Positions 47,698 through 56,266 of a DNA stretch of 64,000 nucleotides are shown piece after piece (positions within the stretch are counted from its first letter, which is position 1; the number at the start of each line of letters is the position of its first letter). The notes below the pieces were generated by a model, which searched no databases, was not told the origin of the DNA, and saw nothing but the letters and a program-made list of their open reading frames with translations. Source of the DNA: Saccharibacillus soli (lineage in GTDB: Bacteria; Bacillota; Bacilli; Paenibacillales; Paenibacillaceae). The DNA is taken from the NCBI GenBank assembly GCA_002189105.1, contig NIOB01000001.1, positions 1 through 64,000 on the forward strand, read 5' to 3'. Made by a program: the position numbers and the translations under genes.

Positions 47698-47907
47698 ATG
47701 AAATGTCCAAACTGCAGCTCCAAAGACATCGGTAAGATCGGTTCCCATCAATTTTATTGCTGGAGCTGCTTTATCGAATTGACGGTCAACGGCGGCAAGA
47801 TGTCGGTGTATCAGGTAGAAAAGGATGGAACGCTCAGTTCACTGGACGATCTGTTCTGCATGAACGAAGCAGCGGACTCCATGCTGCACCTCCAGGTAGC
47901 CAACTAA
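47698..47907 (+). CDS. Small zinc-ribbon protein of unknown function
   Basis: A 69-residue protein with two CxxC knuckles, MKCPNCSSKD near the start and FYCWSCFIEL at about 22-31, the pattern of a zinc ribbon. The rest (YQVEKDGTLSSLDDLF) is soluble and mildly acidic. The ATG at 47698 lies about eight bases after AGGTGAT; a GTG 12 bases upstream is in frame. It is about 100 bases after iscS and ends at a terminator, so it probably belongs to the cymR-iscS transcript. Function not recognised. Confidence 0.7.
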   Translation: MKCPNCSSKDIGKIGSHQFYCWSCFIELTVNGGKMSVYQVEKDGTLSSLDDLFCMNEAADSMLHLQVAN

Positions 47908-47917
47908 GCGATGAACA

Positions 47918-47972
47918 AGCCGGAAGAAGCGAGACACCCGAGGAAGGGGATCGCTTTCTTTCGGCTTTTTTG
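47918..47972 (+). terminator. Terminator after the zinc-ribbon gene
   Basis: AGCCGGAAGAAGCGA pairs with TCGCTTTCTTTCGGCT with minor mismatches, followed by TTTTTT. Confidence 0.85.
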
Positions 47973-47976
47973 CCGA

Positions 47977-48005
47977 TTGACAGACCTTAGGCCTCTCGAT
48001 ATACT
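47977..48005 (+). promoter_or_regulatory. alaS promoter
   Basis: A perfect TTGACA (47977-47982), a 17-base spacer and TATACT (48000-48005). Confidence 0.92.
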
Positions 48006-48029
48006 GGGAAGGCATTGACTACAATCATG

Positions 48030-48338
48030 AAAACGATGATGGAATGAAGTACGTCCTGAAGGGACGCTCTCTCAGCGAACAGGCTCCTTGCGCGACTTGT
48101 GCATGGGTGGAAGAGCCTGGAGAGCCGACGGACCGAAAGCTGATTCCGGAGTGCCGGGCTTTGCAATCCTGCGATGCCCAAGCCGCTTCGTCCCCGTTAA
48201 CGGACGCGATCGAGGAGATCGTCCTGATCTTTGCGCTTGACCTGCTTCGTACGGGCAGGACCGCAGAGCAGTCGGACGGTAACCAGGGTGGTACCGCGAG
48301 CAATCGTCCCTGAATTTTTCAGGGGCGTTTTTTATGTT
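48030..48338 (+). ncRNA. T-box leader of alaS, specifier GCT (Ala)
   Basis: A canonical T-box AGGGTGGTACCGCG (48285-48298) followed by a terminator with CGTCCCTG/CAGGGGCG and six T (48305-48336). Stem I shows GGAAT-GA-AGTA (48041-48051) opposite GAAA-GCT-G-ATTCC. The specifier after GAAA is GCT (48139-48141), an Ala codon, and GGAAT/ATTCC closes the helix beneath it. The UGGN base is T, which pairs with the A73 of tRNA-Ala. Uncharged tRNA-Ala should therefore allow readthrough into alaS. Confidence 0.95.
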
Positions 48339-48390
48339 TTTTTTCATGTGCAGCAGCCCTATTCCCTTAATAAATGGAGGTTCGAGAACA

Positions 48391-51030
48391 ATGAAAGCTA
48401 GTGAAATCCGTTCCAAGTGGCTGGAATTTTTCGCAGAGAAAGGCCACCATATCGAGCCGAGCGCTCCGCTCGTCCCGCACAATGACCCTTCCCTGCTGTG
48501 GATTAATGCCGGTATGGCGCCCCTGAAGCCTTATTTTGACGGACGTGTGAAGCCGGAGAATCCGAGAATTGCGAACTCACAGAAATGTATTCGGACCAAT
48601 GACATCGAAAACGTCGGCAAAACTCGTCGTCACCATACGTTCTTCGAGATGCTGGGCAACTTCTCCATTGGCGATTATTTCAAGGAAGAAGCGATCACCT
48701 GGGCTTGGGAATTCCTGACTGGCCCGCAGTGGATTGGTTTCGACCCGAACCGCATCAGCGTAACGGTCTATGCCGAGGATGAAGAAGCGTTCCAGATCTG
48801 GAATGAAAAAGTGGGCCTGCCCGCAGAGCGGATCATCAAGCTGGGCGACGAAAACTTCTGGGACATCGGCGAAGGCCCTTGCGGACCATGCAGCGAGATC
48901 TTCTACGATCGCGGCGATGCCTATGGCAAGTTGGACCCCAACGATCCGGAAATGTATCCGGGTGGAGAGAATGAGCGCTTCCTGGAAGTATGGAACCTCG
49001 TGTTCTCGCAGTTCAACCATAACAAGGACGGCAGCTACACGCCGCTCCCGAACAAAAACATCGATACCGGCGCGGGCCTGGAACGTCTGACTTCGATCCT
49101 TCAGGATGTGAACTCGAACTTCGACACCGATCTGTTCCAACCCATGATCCAGCATACCGCAAAGCTTGCGGGGATCGAATATGGCGTGAGCGAAGAACAC
49201 GACGTGGCGCTTAAAGTTATTGCCGACCACGTGCGTACGGTGACCTTCGCGGTTGGTGACGGCGTACAGCCTTCCAACGAAGGCCGTGGCTATGTTATTC
49301 GCCGCCTGCTGCGCCGCGCGGTCCGTTACGGACGCGTCATCGGACTGGATCGTCCATTCCTGTATGAACTGGTGTCCACGGTGGGCGAGGTGATGGGCGT
49401 ATACTACAGCCAGGTTGTAGACAGCCGTGAGCTGATCGAACGTGTCATTCGTCTGGAAGAAGAACGTTTCCACAAGACGCTCTCCGACGGTCTGGCCATC
49501 CTGACCGAGACGGCAGAACGTGCCAAAGCAGCGGGGGAGAACATCATTGGCGGCGAAGATGCGTTCAAAATGTATGATACGTACGGATTCCCGCTGGATC
49601 TGACCGAAGACTTTGCTCTGGAGCACGGCATGACCGTGGACCGTGAAGGGTTCGAGACGGCTATGCAGGAACAGCGCACAAGAGCACGCGAAGCCCATAA
49701 AAAGGGCGGCGGCATGAATATTCAAGGCGGCGTATTGTCCGAACTGGAAACGGCGAGCGAATTTGTGGGCTACACCGAAACGTCGGTTGAAGCGAAGATT
49801 GTCGTTCTCATTAAGGACGGCGAAATCGTGGATTCGATCGGTGAAGGCGATTCGGCACTCGTTGTGCTGGATAAGACGCCGTTCTATGCCGAAAGCGGCG
49901 GTCAGGTCAGCGATGTAGGTACGATCTCTTCCTTCACGGGCACCTTGAGCGTTGAGGGTCTGGTCAAGGCTCCACGCGGCCAGCATGTGCATCAAGTGAC
50001 GGTGGAATCCGGCGAGCTGCATGTCGGCGACGAAGTGCGGGCAAGCGTGGAACGCGATTCCCGTGCAGCCATTGAGAAGAACCATACGGCGACGCACCTG
50101 CTGCACAAGGCGCTCAAGGAAGTGCTGGGCACGCATGTCAATCAGGCGGGTTCCCTGGTGGAACCGCAGCGTCTGCGCTTTGACTTCTCGCATTTTGGCA
50201 GCATTACGCCGGAAGAACTGGCTGACGTGGAACGCCGCGTCAACGAACAGATCTGGAAGGGCGTCAACGTCAAGATCGAACTCAAAGGAATCGAAGAAGC
50301 CAAAGCTATGGGCGCAATGGCTCTGTTCGGTGAAAAATATGGTGACATCGTGCGCGTCGTTGAAATCGGCGATTACAGCCTTGAACTGTGCGGCGGCTGC
50401 CACGTTCGCAACACCAGCGAGATCGGCCTGTTCAAGCTCGTCGGCGAGAGCGGCATCGGTTCCGGCGTACGCCGGGTAGAAGCCCTGACCGGGCGCGGCG
50501 CTTATCTGTACCTGGATGAGCAGCTTGATCTGCTCAAGCAGTCGGCTGCGGCGCTCAAGACACCGGTTGTTGAAGTTCCCAAGCGGATCGAATCGCTGGG
50601 CAAGCAGCTCAAGGATGCGGAGCGCGAGATTGAATCGCTGCGCGGCAAGCTGGGTGCCATCGAAGCAGGCAAACTGACGGACAACGTTCGTACCGTGGGC
50701 GACATTCAGGTACTGGCTGAAGCGGTCTCCGTTTCCGATATGGACGGACTGCGTTCGCTGGCTGATGAGTTGAAAGTCAAACTGCCTCAGGCTGTGCTGA
50801 TTCTTGGCGCTCCGGTGGAAGACAAGGTGAACTTTGTTGTCGTGGTACCGCAGGAACTGACCAAGCGCGGCCTCCATGCCGGTAAACTTGTCAAGGAAGC
50901 CGCTTCCGTCTGCGGCGGCGGCGGCGGCGGACGTCCGGACATGGCGCAGGCTGGTGGCAAAGACGCTTCCAAGCTGCAAGAAGCGCTGAATACAGCTCTT
51001 TCTGTTCTTGAACAATCGCTGAACGCCTAA
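48391..51030 (+). CDS. alaS: Alanyl-tRNA synthetase
   Basis: A class II synthetase of 879 residues with built-in editing. The catalytic core is at 1-about 450, with [20 protein letters not shown]. The editing domain carries [12 protein letters not shown] and, later, the second part of its zinc site in [12 protein letters not shown]-terminal DHHA1 domain follows a long coiled coil (about 710-765), with a glycine run in [17 protein letters not shown]. The ATG at 48391 follows GGAGG; the frame is open back to 48334, but that part overlaps the T-box terminator. The downstream ireB-ruvX-yrzB genes follow standard Firmicute order. Confidence 0.97.
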   Translation: MKASEIRSKWLEFFAEKGHHIEPSAPLVPHNDPSLLWINAGMAPLKPYFDGRVKPENPRIANSQKCIRTNDIENVGKTRRHHTFFEMLGNFSIGDYFKEEAITWAWEFLTGPQWIGFDPNRISVTVYAEDEEAFQIWNEKVGLPAERIIKLGDENFWDIGEGPCGPCSEIFYDRGDAYGKLDPNDPEMYPGGENERFLEVWNLVFSQFNHNKDGSYTPLPNKNIDTGAGLERLTSILQDVNSNFDTDLFQPMIQHTAKLAGIEYGVSEEHDVALKVIADHVRTVTFAVGDGVQPSNEGRGYVIRRLLRRAVRYGRVIGLDRPFLYELVSTVGEVMGVYYSQVVDSRELIERVIRLEEERFHKTLSDGLAILTETAERAKAAGENIIGGEDAFKMYDTYGFPLDLTEDFALEHGMTVDREGFETAMQEQRTRAREAHKKGGGMNIQGGVLSELETASEFVGYTETSVEAKIVVLIKDGEIVDSIGEGDSALVVLDKTPFYAESGGQVSDVGTISSFTGTLSVEGLVKAPRGQHVHQVTVESGELHVGDEVRASVERDSRAAIEKNHTATHLLHKALKEVLGTHVNQAGSLVEPQRLRFDFSHFGSITPEELADVERRVNEQIWKGVNVKIELKGIEEAKAMGAMALFGEKYGDIVRVVEIGDYSLELCGGCHVRNTSEIGLFKLVGESGIGSGVRRVEALTGRGAYLYLDEQLDLLKQSAAALKTPVVEVPKRIESLGKQLKDAEREIESLRGKLGAIEAGKLTDNVRTVGDIQVLAEAVSVSDMDGLRSLADELKVKLPQAVLILGAPVEDKVNFVVVVPQELTKRGLHAGKLVKEAASVCGGGGGGRPDMAQAGGKDASKLQEALNTALSVLEQSLNA

Positions 51031-51169
51031 GTAAAGACGCTTATCATCACCCGATTCCCCGTTTCTTGATCGGGCGAAAGTGTGATATGATAAGTAAGAT
51101 TCAACATTATAAGGGCGTCAGAGCGCGCCGCCAACGCGCGGACGCTTGGTGAAGCGAGGTGTAATCCTA

Positions 51170-51427
51170 ATGGATTCCATGGACAAAACGATGAAGTTCA
51201 ACGTACAGGGTGACGAGGAGACTTCTGCACAGGAGATTCTGCTGACCGTGTACGACGCACTTGTGGAGAAAGAGTACAATCCGATTAATCAGATTGTGGG
51301 CTACCTGTTGTCCGGCGATCCGGCTTACATCCCGAGACACAACAACGCACGAAGCCTGATTCGCAAAAAAGAACGGGACGAGTTGATTGAAGAGCTGGTT
51401 CGTTCTTATTTGTCCAAGCTTCGATAG
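51170..51427 (+). CDS. IreB-family regulatory phosphoprotein
   Basis: An 85-residue protein matching the IreB/YrzL (DUF965) family by its start [11 protein letters not shown] and by [20 protein letters not shown], which is nearly invariant. In Enterococcus IreB is a substrate of the Ser/Thr kinase IreK and tunes cephalosporin resistance; the role in other Firmicutes is little known. Threonines near the N-terminus (KTMKF, DEETSA) are candidate phosphosites. The ATG at 51170 follows GAGGTG. It is placed between alaS and ruvX exactly as in B. subtilis. Confidence 0.93.
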   Translation: MDSMDKTMKFNVQGDEETSAQEILLTVYDALVEKEYNPINQIVGYLLSGDPAYIPRHNNARSLIRKKERDELIEELVRSYLSKLR

Positions 51428-51440
51428 GAGAATAGGTATC

Positions 51441-51857
51441 ATGAAATTGCTGGGCCTCGATTATGGAGATCGACGGATCGGCGTTGCGGTAAGCGACGCC
51501 TTCGGCTGGACTGCTCAAGGGATCGAAGTGGTGCAGCGCCGCGAAGACGGCTCCCATATGCAGAAGATCGCGGAACTCGCGGCACTGCATGAAGTCGAAG
51601 AAGTGGTGGTAGGTCTCCCGAAAAACATGAACGGCACGATCGGCCCGCGCGGCGAACTGTGCATCGAGTTCGCTGAGTCTTTGCGGGAATCGCTGAGTCT
51701 GCCTGTTCACCTGTGGGATGAACGTCTGACGACGGTCTCCGCCGAGCGAACGCTCCTCGAAGCCGATGTCAGCCGCAAGAAACGCAAACAGGTCGTCGAT
51801 AAGATCGCGGCAGGCCTGATCTTGCAAAACTATCTCGATTCCAAATCAAAAAGGTGA
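51441..51857 (+). CDS. ruvX: Putative pre-16S rRNA nuclease / Holliday junction resolvase-like YqgF
   Basis: A 138-residue RNase H-fold protein. The N-terminal LGLDYGDRRIGVAVSD holds the first catalytic Asp, VVVGLPKNMNGTIGPRG is the family signature, and LWDERLTTVSAERTL carries the second acidic site. E. coli YqgF matures the 16S rRNA 5' end; a resolvase role has also been proposed. The ATG at 51441 follows TAGGAGAATAGG, 13 bases after the ireB stop. Confidence 0.93.
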   Translation: MKLLGLDYGDRRIGVAVSDAFGWTAQGIEVVQRREDGSHMQKIAELAALHEVEEVVVGLPKNMNGTIGPRGELCIEFAESLRESLSLPVHLWDERLTTVSAERTLLEADVSRKKRKQVVDKIAAGLILQNYLDSKSKR

Positions 51858-51870
51858 AAGGGTGACGGGC

Positions 51871-52170
51871 ATGGCAAACGATTCCCACCTGTTGGGCGAC
51901 GAACCCGAAATTATTTATATTCCTGATGAAGAAGGTCAGGAAGAAGGCTTTGAAGTCATCATGAAATTTGAAGTAGACGGTTCTGATAGCAAATACATGA
52001 TGGTTGTACCGCTGGATTCGGAAGATGATGAAGCGGATGAGGTCTATGCGTTCCGTTACGAAGAAGATGACGACGATTTGAAGCTCTACGTGATCGAAGA
52101 CGAAGCGGAATGGCAGATCGTTGAAGAGACGTTTAATACACTGGTTGCCGAATTGGACGGGGAGGAATAG
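51871..52170 (+). CDS. DUF1292 acidic protein (YrzB family)
   Basis: A 99-residue, very acidic, soluble protein. It resembles B. subtilis YrzB (DUF1292) in length, position after ruvX and the core EIIYIPDEEGQEEGFEV and YVIEDEAEWQIVEETF. Function unknown. The ATG at 51871 follows AAAGGGTG; a GTG nine bases upstream overlaps that site. A second protein of similar design starts four bases after its stop. Confidence 0.85.
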   Translation: MANDSHLLGDEPEIIYIPDEEGQEEGFEVIMKFEVDGSDSKYMMVVPLDSEDDEADEVYAFRYEEDDDDLKLYVIEDEAEWQIVEETFNTLVAELDGEE

Positions 52171-52174
52171 AACG

Positions 52175-52483
52175 ATGACGGAATTTTCCGCAAGTCAGGT
52201 CGTATACACGAACAAGCTTGAGCAAGTGTACGGATTGTATGTCGAGCTGATCGACGAGAACGCGGAATCGGTGACTTACCGAATCGTCAAGGAATTTGAA
52301 GTAGGCGGTGGCGCTTATGCCGTTCTACAGAACGAGACGGTTGGAGCCGATGACGATGTACAGATTCTCAAGATCGAGACTTCCCCTTCGGGTGAAGTAC
52401 AGCTTTCGACGATCGACGACGATGACGAGTGGGAAAACGTAGCCGAGCTGTTCGACGAACTCACTTTCCCGGAAGAAATGTAA
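52175..52483 (+). CDS. Second DUF1292-like acidic protein
   Basis: A 102-residue acidic protein next to the first DUF1292 gene. The pattern is the same: a beta-rich body (VYGLYVELIDENAESVTYRI) and an acidic end STIDDDDEWENVAELFDEL that parallels the EWQIVEETFNTL of its neighbour. It probably arose by tandem duplication, though similarity is low by eye. The ATG at 52175 uses GGGGAGG located inside the end of the upstream gene. Function unknown. Confidence 0.72.
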   Translation: MTEFSASQVVYTNKLEQVYGLYVELIDENAESVTYRIVKEFEVGGGAYAVLQNETVGADDDVQILKIETSPSGEVQLSTIDDDDEWENVAELFDELTFPEEM

Positions 52484-52496
52484 GGGAATCGGTAAA

Positions 52497-52530
52497 GCAA
52501 GCGGACCCGGTCAGCCTGGTCCGCTTTGCC
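52497..52530 (+). terminator. Terminator after the DUF1292 pair
   Basis: AAGCGGACC pairs with GGTCCGCTT around CGGTCAGCCT, followed by TGCC. The T tract is short, so termination may be partial. Confidence 0.6.
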
Positions 52531-52583
52531 ATGCGTAAAAATAAGGGTAACCTCTGGACGCCTGACAAAGGATGTGCGCTGTA

Positions 52584-53657
52584 GTGGAAAATAGCGTAAT
52601 ACCCAAAAGAAAAAGATCGAAAGCGCCGCTGGTGCTGGTACTGATTATCCTGCTGCTGATTGCGTCTGTCGGAAGTTTTATCTATGCGTCGATGAAGCCG
52701 ATGCCAGCCTCAAAAGAAGCCGTAACTCTGGAGATTGCGGAAGGTACCGGGACATCTGGGATTGCTGACCAGCTTCAGGAGAAAGGTCTGATTCGCAGCG
52801 CTCTGCTGTACAAAGTCTATCTCAAGATGGAAAAACAGGGGGATGCCTTTAAGGCCGGTTCGTATTCGCTTAATCCAGGTCTGGATTATGCCGAGATTAC
52901 GAAGGTTCTCAATGGCGGAGAAAAGGTAACACAGAAAACCTCTGTCAAAGTCACCATTCCCGAAGGCCTGACGGTATCGCAGATCGCGGATCGACTGGCC
53001 AAAGCGGGAGGTTGGGATGCCAAGACGATTCGGCAGTTGACCCGGGAGCCGAATCAATTCGCTGATGTGCTGCCGGACGGCGTGCCGAGCGAAGAAGGGC
53101 TGAAGTATGCCCTGGAAGGCTACTTGTTCCCGGATACGTACGAGTTTTCGACCGAAGCTTCGCCAGAGGATGTCGTACGTCGCTTGGTGAAGGAAACAAC
53201 AACCAAGCTTGAGTCCATTCCGAACTTTGACGCACTGCTGAAAAAGCGGGGGTTGAATGTGCACCAGCTGTTAACGGTTGCTTCGCTGATTGAGCGAGAA
53301 GCCGTGGTGGATGCTGAACGTCCGCTGATTGCCAGTGTTATCTATAATCGCCTGGATAAGCCCATGAAGCTTCAGATTGATGCGACCGTACAGTATGCGC
53401 TGGGCAAACAGAAGGAGCGGCTGCTCTATTCGGATCTGGAGATCGATAGTCCATACAATACGTACCAGCATGAAGGGCTTCCGCCTGGACCAATCGCGGC
53501 GCCAAGCCTCAAGTCCATCGAAGCCGCCCTTCAGCCGGAAGCTTCCGATTATTATTTTTATGTCACCAAAAAAGATGGCTCGGGTAAACATCTGTTTGCC
53601 GAGACATTCAAGCAGCATCAACAAAATATTGAAACAAGCAAGGCCGGCGGCAAATAA
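52584..53657 (+). CDS. mltG: Endolytic murein transglycosylase
   Basis: A membrane enzyme that cuts nascent glycan strands. 357 residues: a basic cytoplasmic start, one transmembrane helix (about 13-34, VLVLIILLLIASVGSFIYA), a LysM-like subdomain (EGTGTSGIADQLQEKGLI), and the YceG catalytic domain. LLTVASLIEREAV contains the catalytic Glu, and the conserved SPYNTYQHEGLPPGPIAAP follows. The GTG at 52584 fits the spacing of AAAGGA; an ATG 12 bases upstream overlaps that site. It lies in the usual place before the U32 genes; trmR, expected next, is missing. Confidence 0.94.
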   Translation: MENSVIPKRKRSKAPLVLVLIILLLIASVGSFIYASMKPMPASKEAVTLEIAEGTGTSGIADQLQEKGLIRSALLYKVYLKMEKQGDAFKAGSYSLNPGLDYAEITKVLNGGEKVTQKTSVKVTIPEGLTVSQIADRLAKAGGWDAKTIRQLTREPNQFADVLPDGVPSEEGLKYALEGYLFPDTYEFSTEASPEDVVRRLVKETTTKLESIPNFDALLKKRGLNVHQLLTVASLIEREAVVDAERPLIASVIYNRLDKPMKLQIDATVQYALGKQKERLLYSDLEIDSPYNTYQHEGLPPGPIAAPSLKSIEAALQPEASDYYFYVTKKDGSGKHLFAETFKQHQQNIETSKAGGK

Positions 53658-53711
53658 TTGCGCCGGCTTATGCCGATCATGGATTTAAGGAAATAGAAGG
53701 GAGTGGCCGTT

Positions 53712-54644
53712 TTGGGATATAAACCCGAATTGCTGGCAACATGCGGCACACTGGATGAACTCAAAGCGCTGGCTGAAGCCGGCTGCGACGCTTTTTTATT
53801 GGGGGAAGAAAAGTACGGAATGAGACTGCCGGGTGAATTTTCACCGGAGTTGATTGCGGAGGCGGTATCTTTTGCCCGTCCCCGTGATATTAAGATTTAC
53901 GTCTGCGTCAACAATCTGATGGATAACACCAAGCTGCCGGATCTGCCAGGTTATCTGCAAAAAATGGGCGAGATCGGCGTGGATGGCATTGAGTTTGGTG
54001 ACCCGTCCGTATTGATGCACGCGCGCAAGCTGCTGCCGAACATGCCGCTGCATTGGAACGCGGAGATGACTTCAACCAACCATGGCACGGCCAACTATTG
54101 GGGACGCCGAGGGGCAACTCGCGTTGTGCTGGCTCGTGAACTGAACATGGACGAGGTAACGGCGATGATGCCGGAACTGGAAGTTGAAGCTCAGGTGCAA
54201 GTACATGGGATGACCAACATCTATCATTCCAAACGCAGTCTGGTTCACAGCTATATGGCGAATCAGGGTCGCCCCGTTGAAGATGATAACGTCGGTCTGT
54301 CCCGTGGGTTATATCTGATCGAAGCGGAGCGCCGCGATGAGCGGTTCCCGATCTATGAGGACTCCAATGGTACGCATATCATGAGTTCCGGCGACATCTG
54401 CATCCTGGAGGATCTGCATCTGCTATTGGAAGCGGGCGTGCAGAGCTTTAAGATCGAAGGGATTTTGAAAAGTCCGGCTTACAATGTGGCGGCGGCACGT
54501 GCTTATCGCAAGGCGATTGACGCTTTTGTGGCGGACCCGCAGGAATATGCCTTTGATGAGGCATGGCTCGATGAGATCCGTGACTTGCAGGACCCAAATC
54601 GGGAGCTGTCGTTTGGATTTTTCTATAAAGAACAGGTTTATTGA
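53712..54644 (+). CDS. trhP1: U32-family tRNA hydroxylation protein 1 (YrrN-like)
   Basis: A 310-residue TIM-barrel U32 protein. In B. subtilis YrrN (TrhP1) with YrrO (TrhP2) converts U34 to 5-hydroxyuridine in several tRNAs, using prephenate. Visible features are PELLATCGTLDELKALAEAG at the start, FLLGEEKYGMR, and the closing motif FKIEGILKSPAYNVAAARAYR. The Cys cluster of its partner is absent, as is usual for this shorter subunit. The TTG at 53712 suits AAGGGAG; a GTG nine bases upstream is less well spaced. trhP2 begins 21 bases after the stop. Confidence 0.87.
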   Translation: MGYKPELLATCGTLDELKALAEAGCDAFLLGEEKYGMRLPGEFSPELIAEAVSFARPRDIKIYVCVNNLMDNTKLPDLPGYLQKMGEIGVDGIEFGDPSVLMHARKLLPNMPLHWNAEMTSTNHGTANYWGRRGATRVVLARELNMDEVTAMMPELEVEAQVQVHGMTNIYHSKRSLVHSYMANQGRPVEDDNVGLSRGLYLIEAERRDERFPIYEDSNGTHIMSSGDICILEDLHLLLEAGVQSFKIEGILKSPAYNVAAARAYRKAIDAFVADPQEYAFDEAWLDEIRDLQDPNRELSFGFFYKEQVY

Positions 54645-54665
54645 GAGAGGAAAGGGGACTGCATC

Positions 54666-55994
54666 GTGGAAACAACGCAACAAACGCCGATTCAGACGAA
54701 GCCGCAGCATAAAGGCAAACGCTATCGGCTGGATAAACCTGAGCTGCTGGCACCTGCTGGCAATCTGGAAAAGCTAAAATTTGCTGTGCATTATGGCGCA
54801 GATGCCGTTTATATTGGCGGTCAGAAATATGGTCTTCGCTCCAATGCCGACAACTTCAGCTTTGAAGAGATGAAGGAAGGCGTGGAATTCGCCAAGAAGT
54901 ACGGCGCCAAAGTCTTTGTAGCGACCAATATCTATGCGCATGAAGAAGACCTGGACGGCATCGCTGAGTACCTGGGCAAACTTCAGGAAGCCGGCATTGC
55001 GGCAATCATCACGGCTGACCCGGTTATCGTGGAGACTGCGAAGACAGCTGCGCCCGAGATCGAAGTCCACCTTAGCACCCAGCAGTCTACGCTGAATTGG
55101 CAGGCGGTGCAGTTCTGGAAAGAAGAAGGACTGCCGCGCGTCGTGCTGGGTCGTGAGACAAGTCTGGAAGAGATCGCCGAGATCAAAGCCAACGTCGATA
55201 TTGAGATTGAATCGTTTGTGCACGGCGCCATGTGCTCGTCGTATTCCGGTCGCTGCGTCCTGTCGAACCATTTTACTGACCGTGACTCCAACCGGGGAGG
55301 CTGCTGCCAGTCCTGCCGCTGGAAATACGATCTCTTTGAGAACCCCGCTCCCGAAGGCGAATGGGTATCGGAGGAGCAGCAGTTTGATGATAACGAAGGC
55401 AATCCGCTGTTCAAGCCGGAAGATAATGCCTTTACGATGGGGTCCAAAGATCTGTGCATGCTCGGCTCCATTCCCGATCTGATCGAAGTTGGCATCGACA
55501 GCTTTAAGGTGGAAGGCCGCATGAAGTCCATCCATTATGTTGCCACTGTTGTGAATGTGTACCGTCAGGCGATTGATTCGTATATGGCTGATCCCGAGAA
55601 CTATGTGCTCAAGCCGGAGTGGATGGAAGAACTGAACAAGGCTGCCAACCGTCCGCTGAACACGGGATTCTTCTACGATACGCCGGACCATGAAGATCAC
55701 ATCTATGAGCCGGAAGAAAAAGCGGTTCCTTACGACTTCGCCGGTCTGGTGCTGGACTATGACGAAGCAGCCGGAATCGCTACCATTCAGCAGCGCAATC
55801 ACTTCAAACCGGGCACGGAAATCGAATTTTTCGGTCCCGATGGAACGTTCTTCAAACAAACGGTCGGAACGATCTGGGATGAAGAGGGCAATGAGCTGGA
55901 CGCCGCCCGCCATCCGATGCAGCATGTACGAATCAAAGTCGATCAGCCGCTGCGCTACTTTGACATGATGCGCAAACGAAATGCTAAAAAATGA
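54666..55994 (+). CDS. trhP2: U32-family tRNA hydroxylation protein 2 (YrrO-like)
   Basis: A 442-residue partner of the preceding protein. The barrel starts PELLAPAGNLEKLKFAVHYG with GADAVYIGGQKYGLR. The U32 signature is in ESFVHGAMCSSYSGRCVLS, and the following GGCCQSCRW completes four Cys that are thought to hold a metal or Fe-S cluster. The C-terminal domain is beta-rich (KPGTEIEFFGPDGTFF). The GTG start follows AAAGGGGA. It is the end of the conserved mltG-trhP1-trhP2 run; udk and greA, which follow in B. subtilis, are not here. Confidence 0.9.
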   Translation: METTQQTPIQTKPQHKGKRYRLDKPELLAPAGNLEKLKFAVHYGADAVYIGGQKYGLRSNADNFSFEEMKEGVEFAKKYGAKVFVATNIYAHEEDLDGIAEYLGKLQEAGIAAIITADPVIVETAKTAAPEIEVHLSTQQSTLNWQAVQFWKEEGLPRVVLGRETSLEEIAEIKANVDIEIESFVHGAMCSSYSGRCVLSNHFTDRDSNRGGCCQSCRWKYDLFENPAPEGEWVSEEQQFDDNEGNPLFKPEDNAFTMGSKDLCMLGSIPDLIEVGIDSFKVEGRMKSIHYVATVVNVYRQAIDSYMADPENYVLKPEWMEELNKAANRPLNTGFFYDTPDHEDHIYEPEEKAVPYDFAGLVLDYDEAAGIATIQQRNHFKPGTEIEFFGPDGTFFKQTVGTIWDEEGNELDAARHPMQHVRIKVDQPLRYFDMMRKRNAKK

Positions 55995-56027
55995 AGGACT
56001 TGAGACTTAGGTCGAAAGAACTTCAAC

Positions 56028-56066
56028 CAAAACCCTTCAAATCCCTCATGGAATTGAAGGGTTTTC
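56028..56066 (+). terminator. Terminator after trhP2
   Basis: AAAACCCTTCAA pairs perfectly with TTGAAGGGTTTT around a 12-base loop. Confidence 0.85.
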
Positions 56067-56266
56067 CTGTCATGTTAACTTTTTTTTAAAAAATGCGCAT
56101 TATCACTTTCCATTTCGCTAACTTCAACCGATAATAGAGACAACCAGCATTGTGTAAGCCGGGCTTCTCTATGGCTAGGTGCTAAGTGGGTACATAGGCA
56201 AATTCGGGAACATTTTCTCGACGCTCGGTATTGCAGCGCTGATTCTAAAGACTGGCGGGTGGGGAC

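Noticed and set aside
48577-51015. Very long open frame (over 800 codons) antisense to alaS, and similar ones antisense to relA, aspS, ruvB and fabV
   Set aside because: These mirror well-identified genes. Long antisense frames arise from the codon bias of the sense gene; none has a ribosome site or family motif.
56108-56134. Possible sigma-D promoter (ACCGATAA) before the chemoreceptor gene
   Set aside because: The -10-like element is good, but no TAAA lies 15 bases upstream, so a motility promoter cannot be supported.
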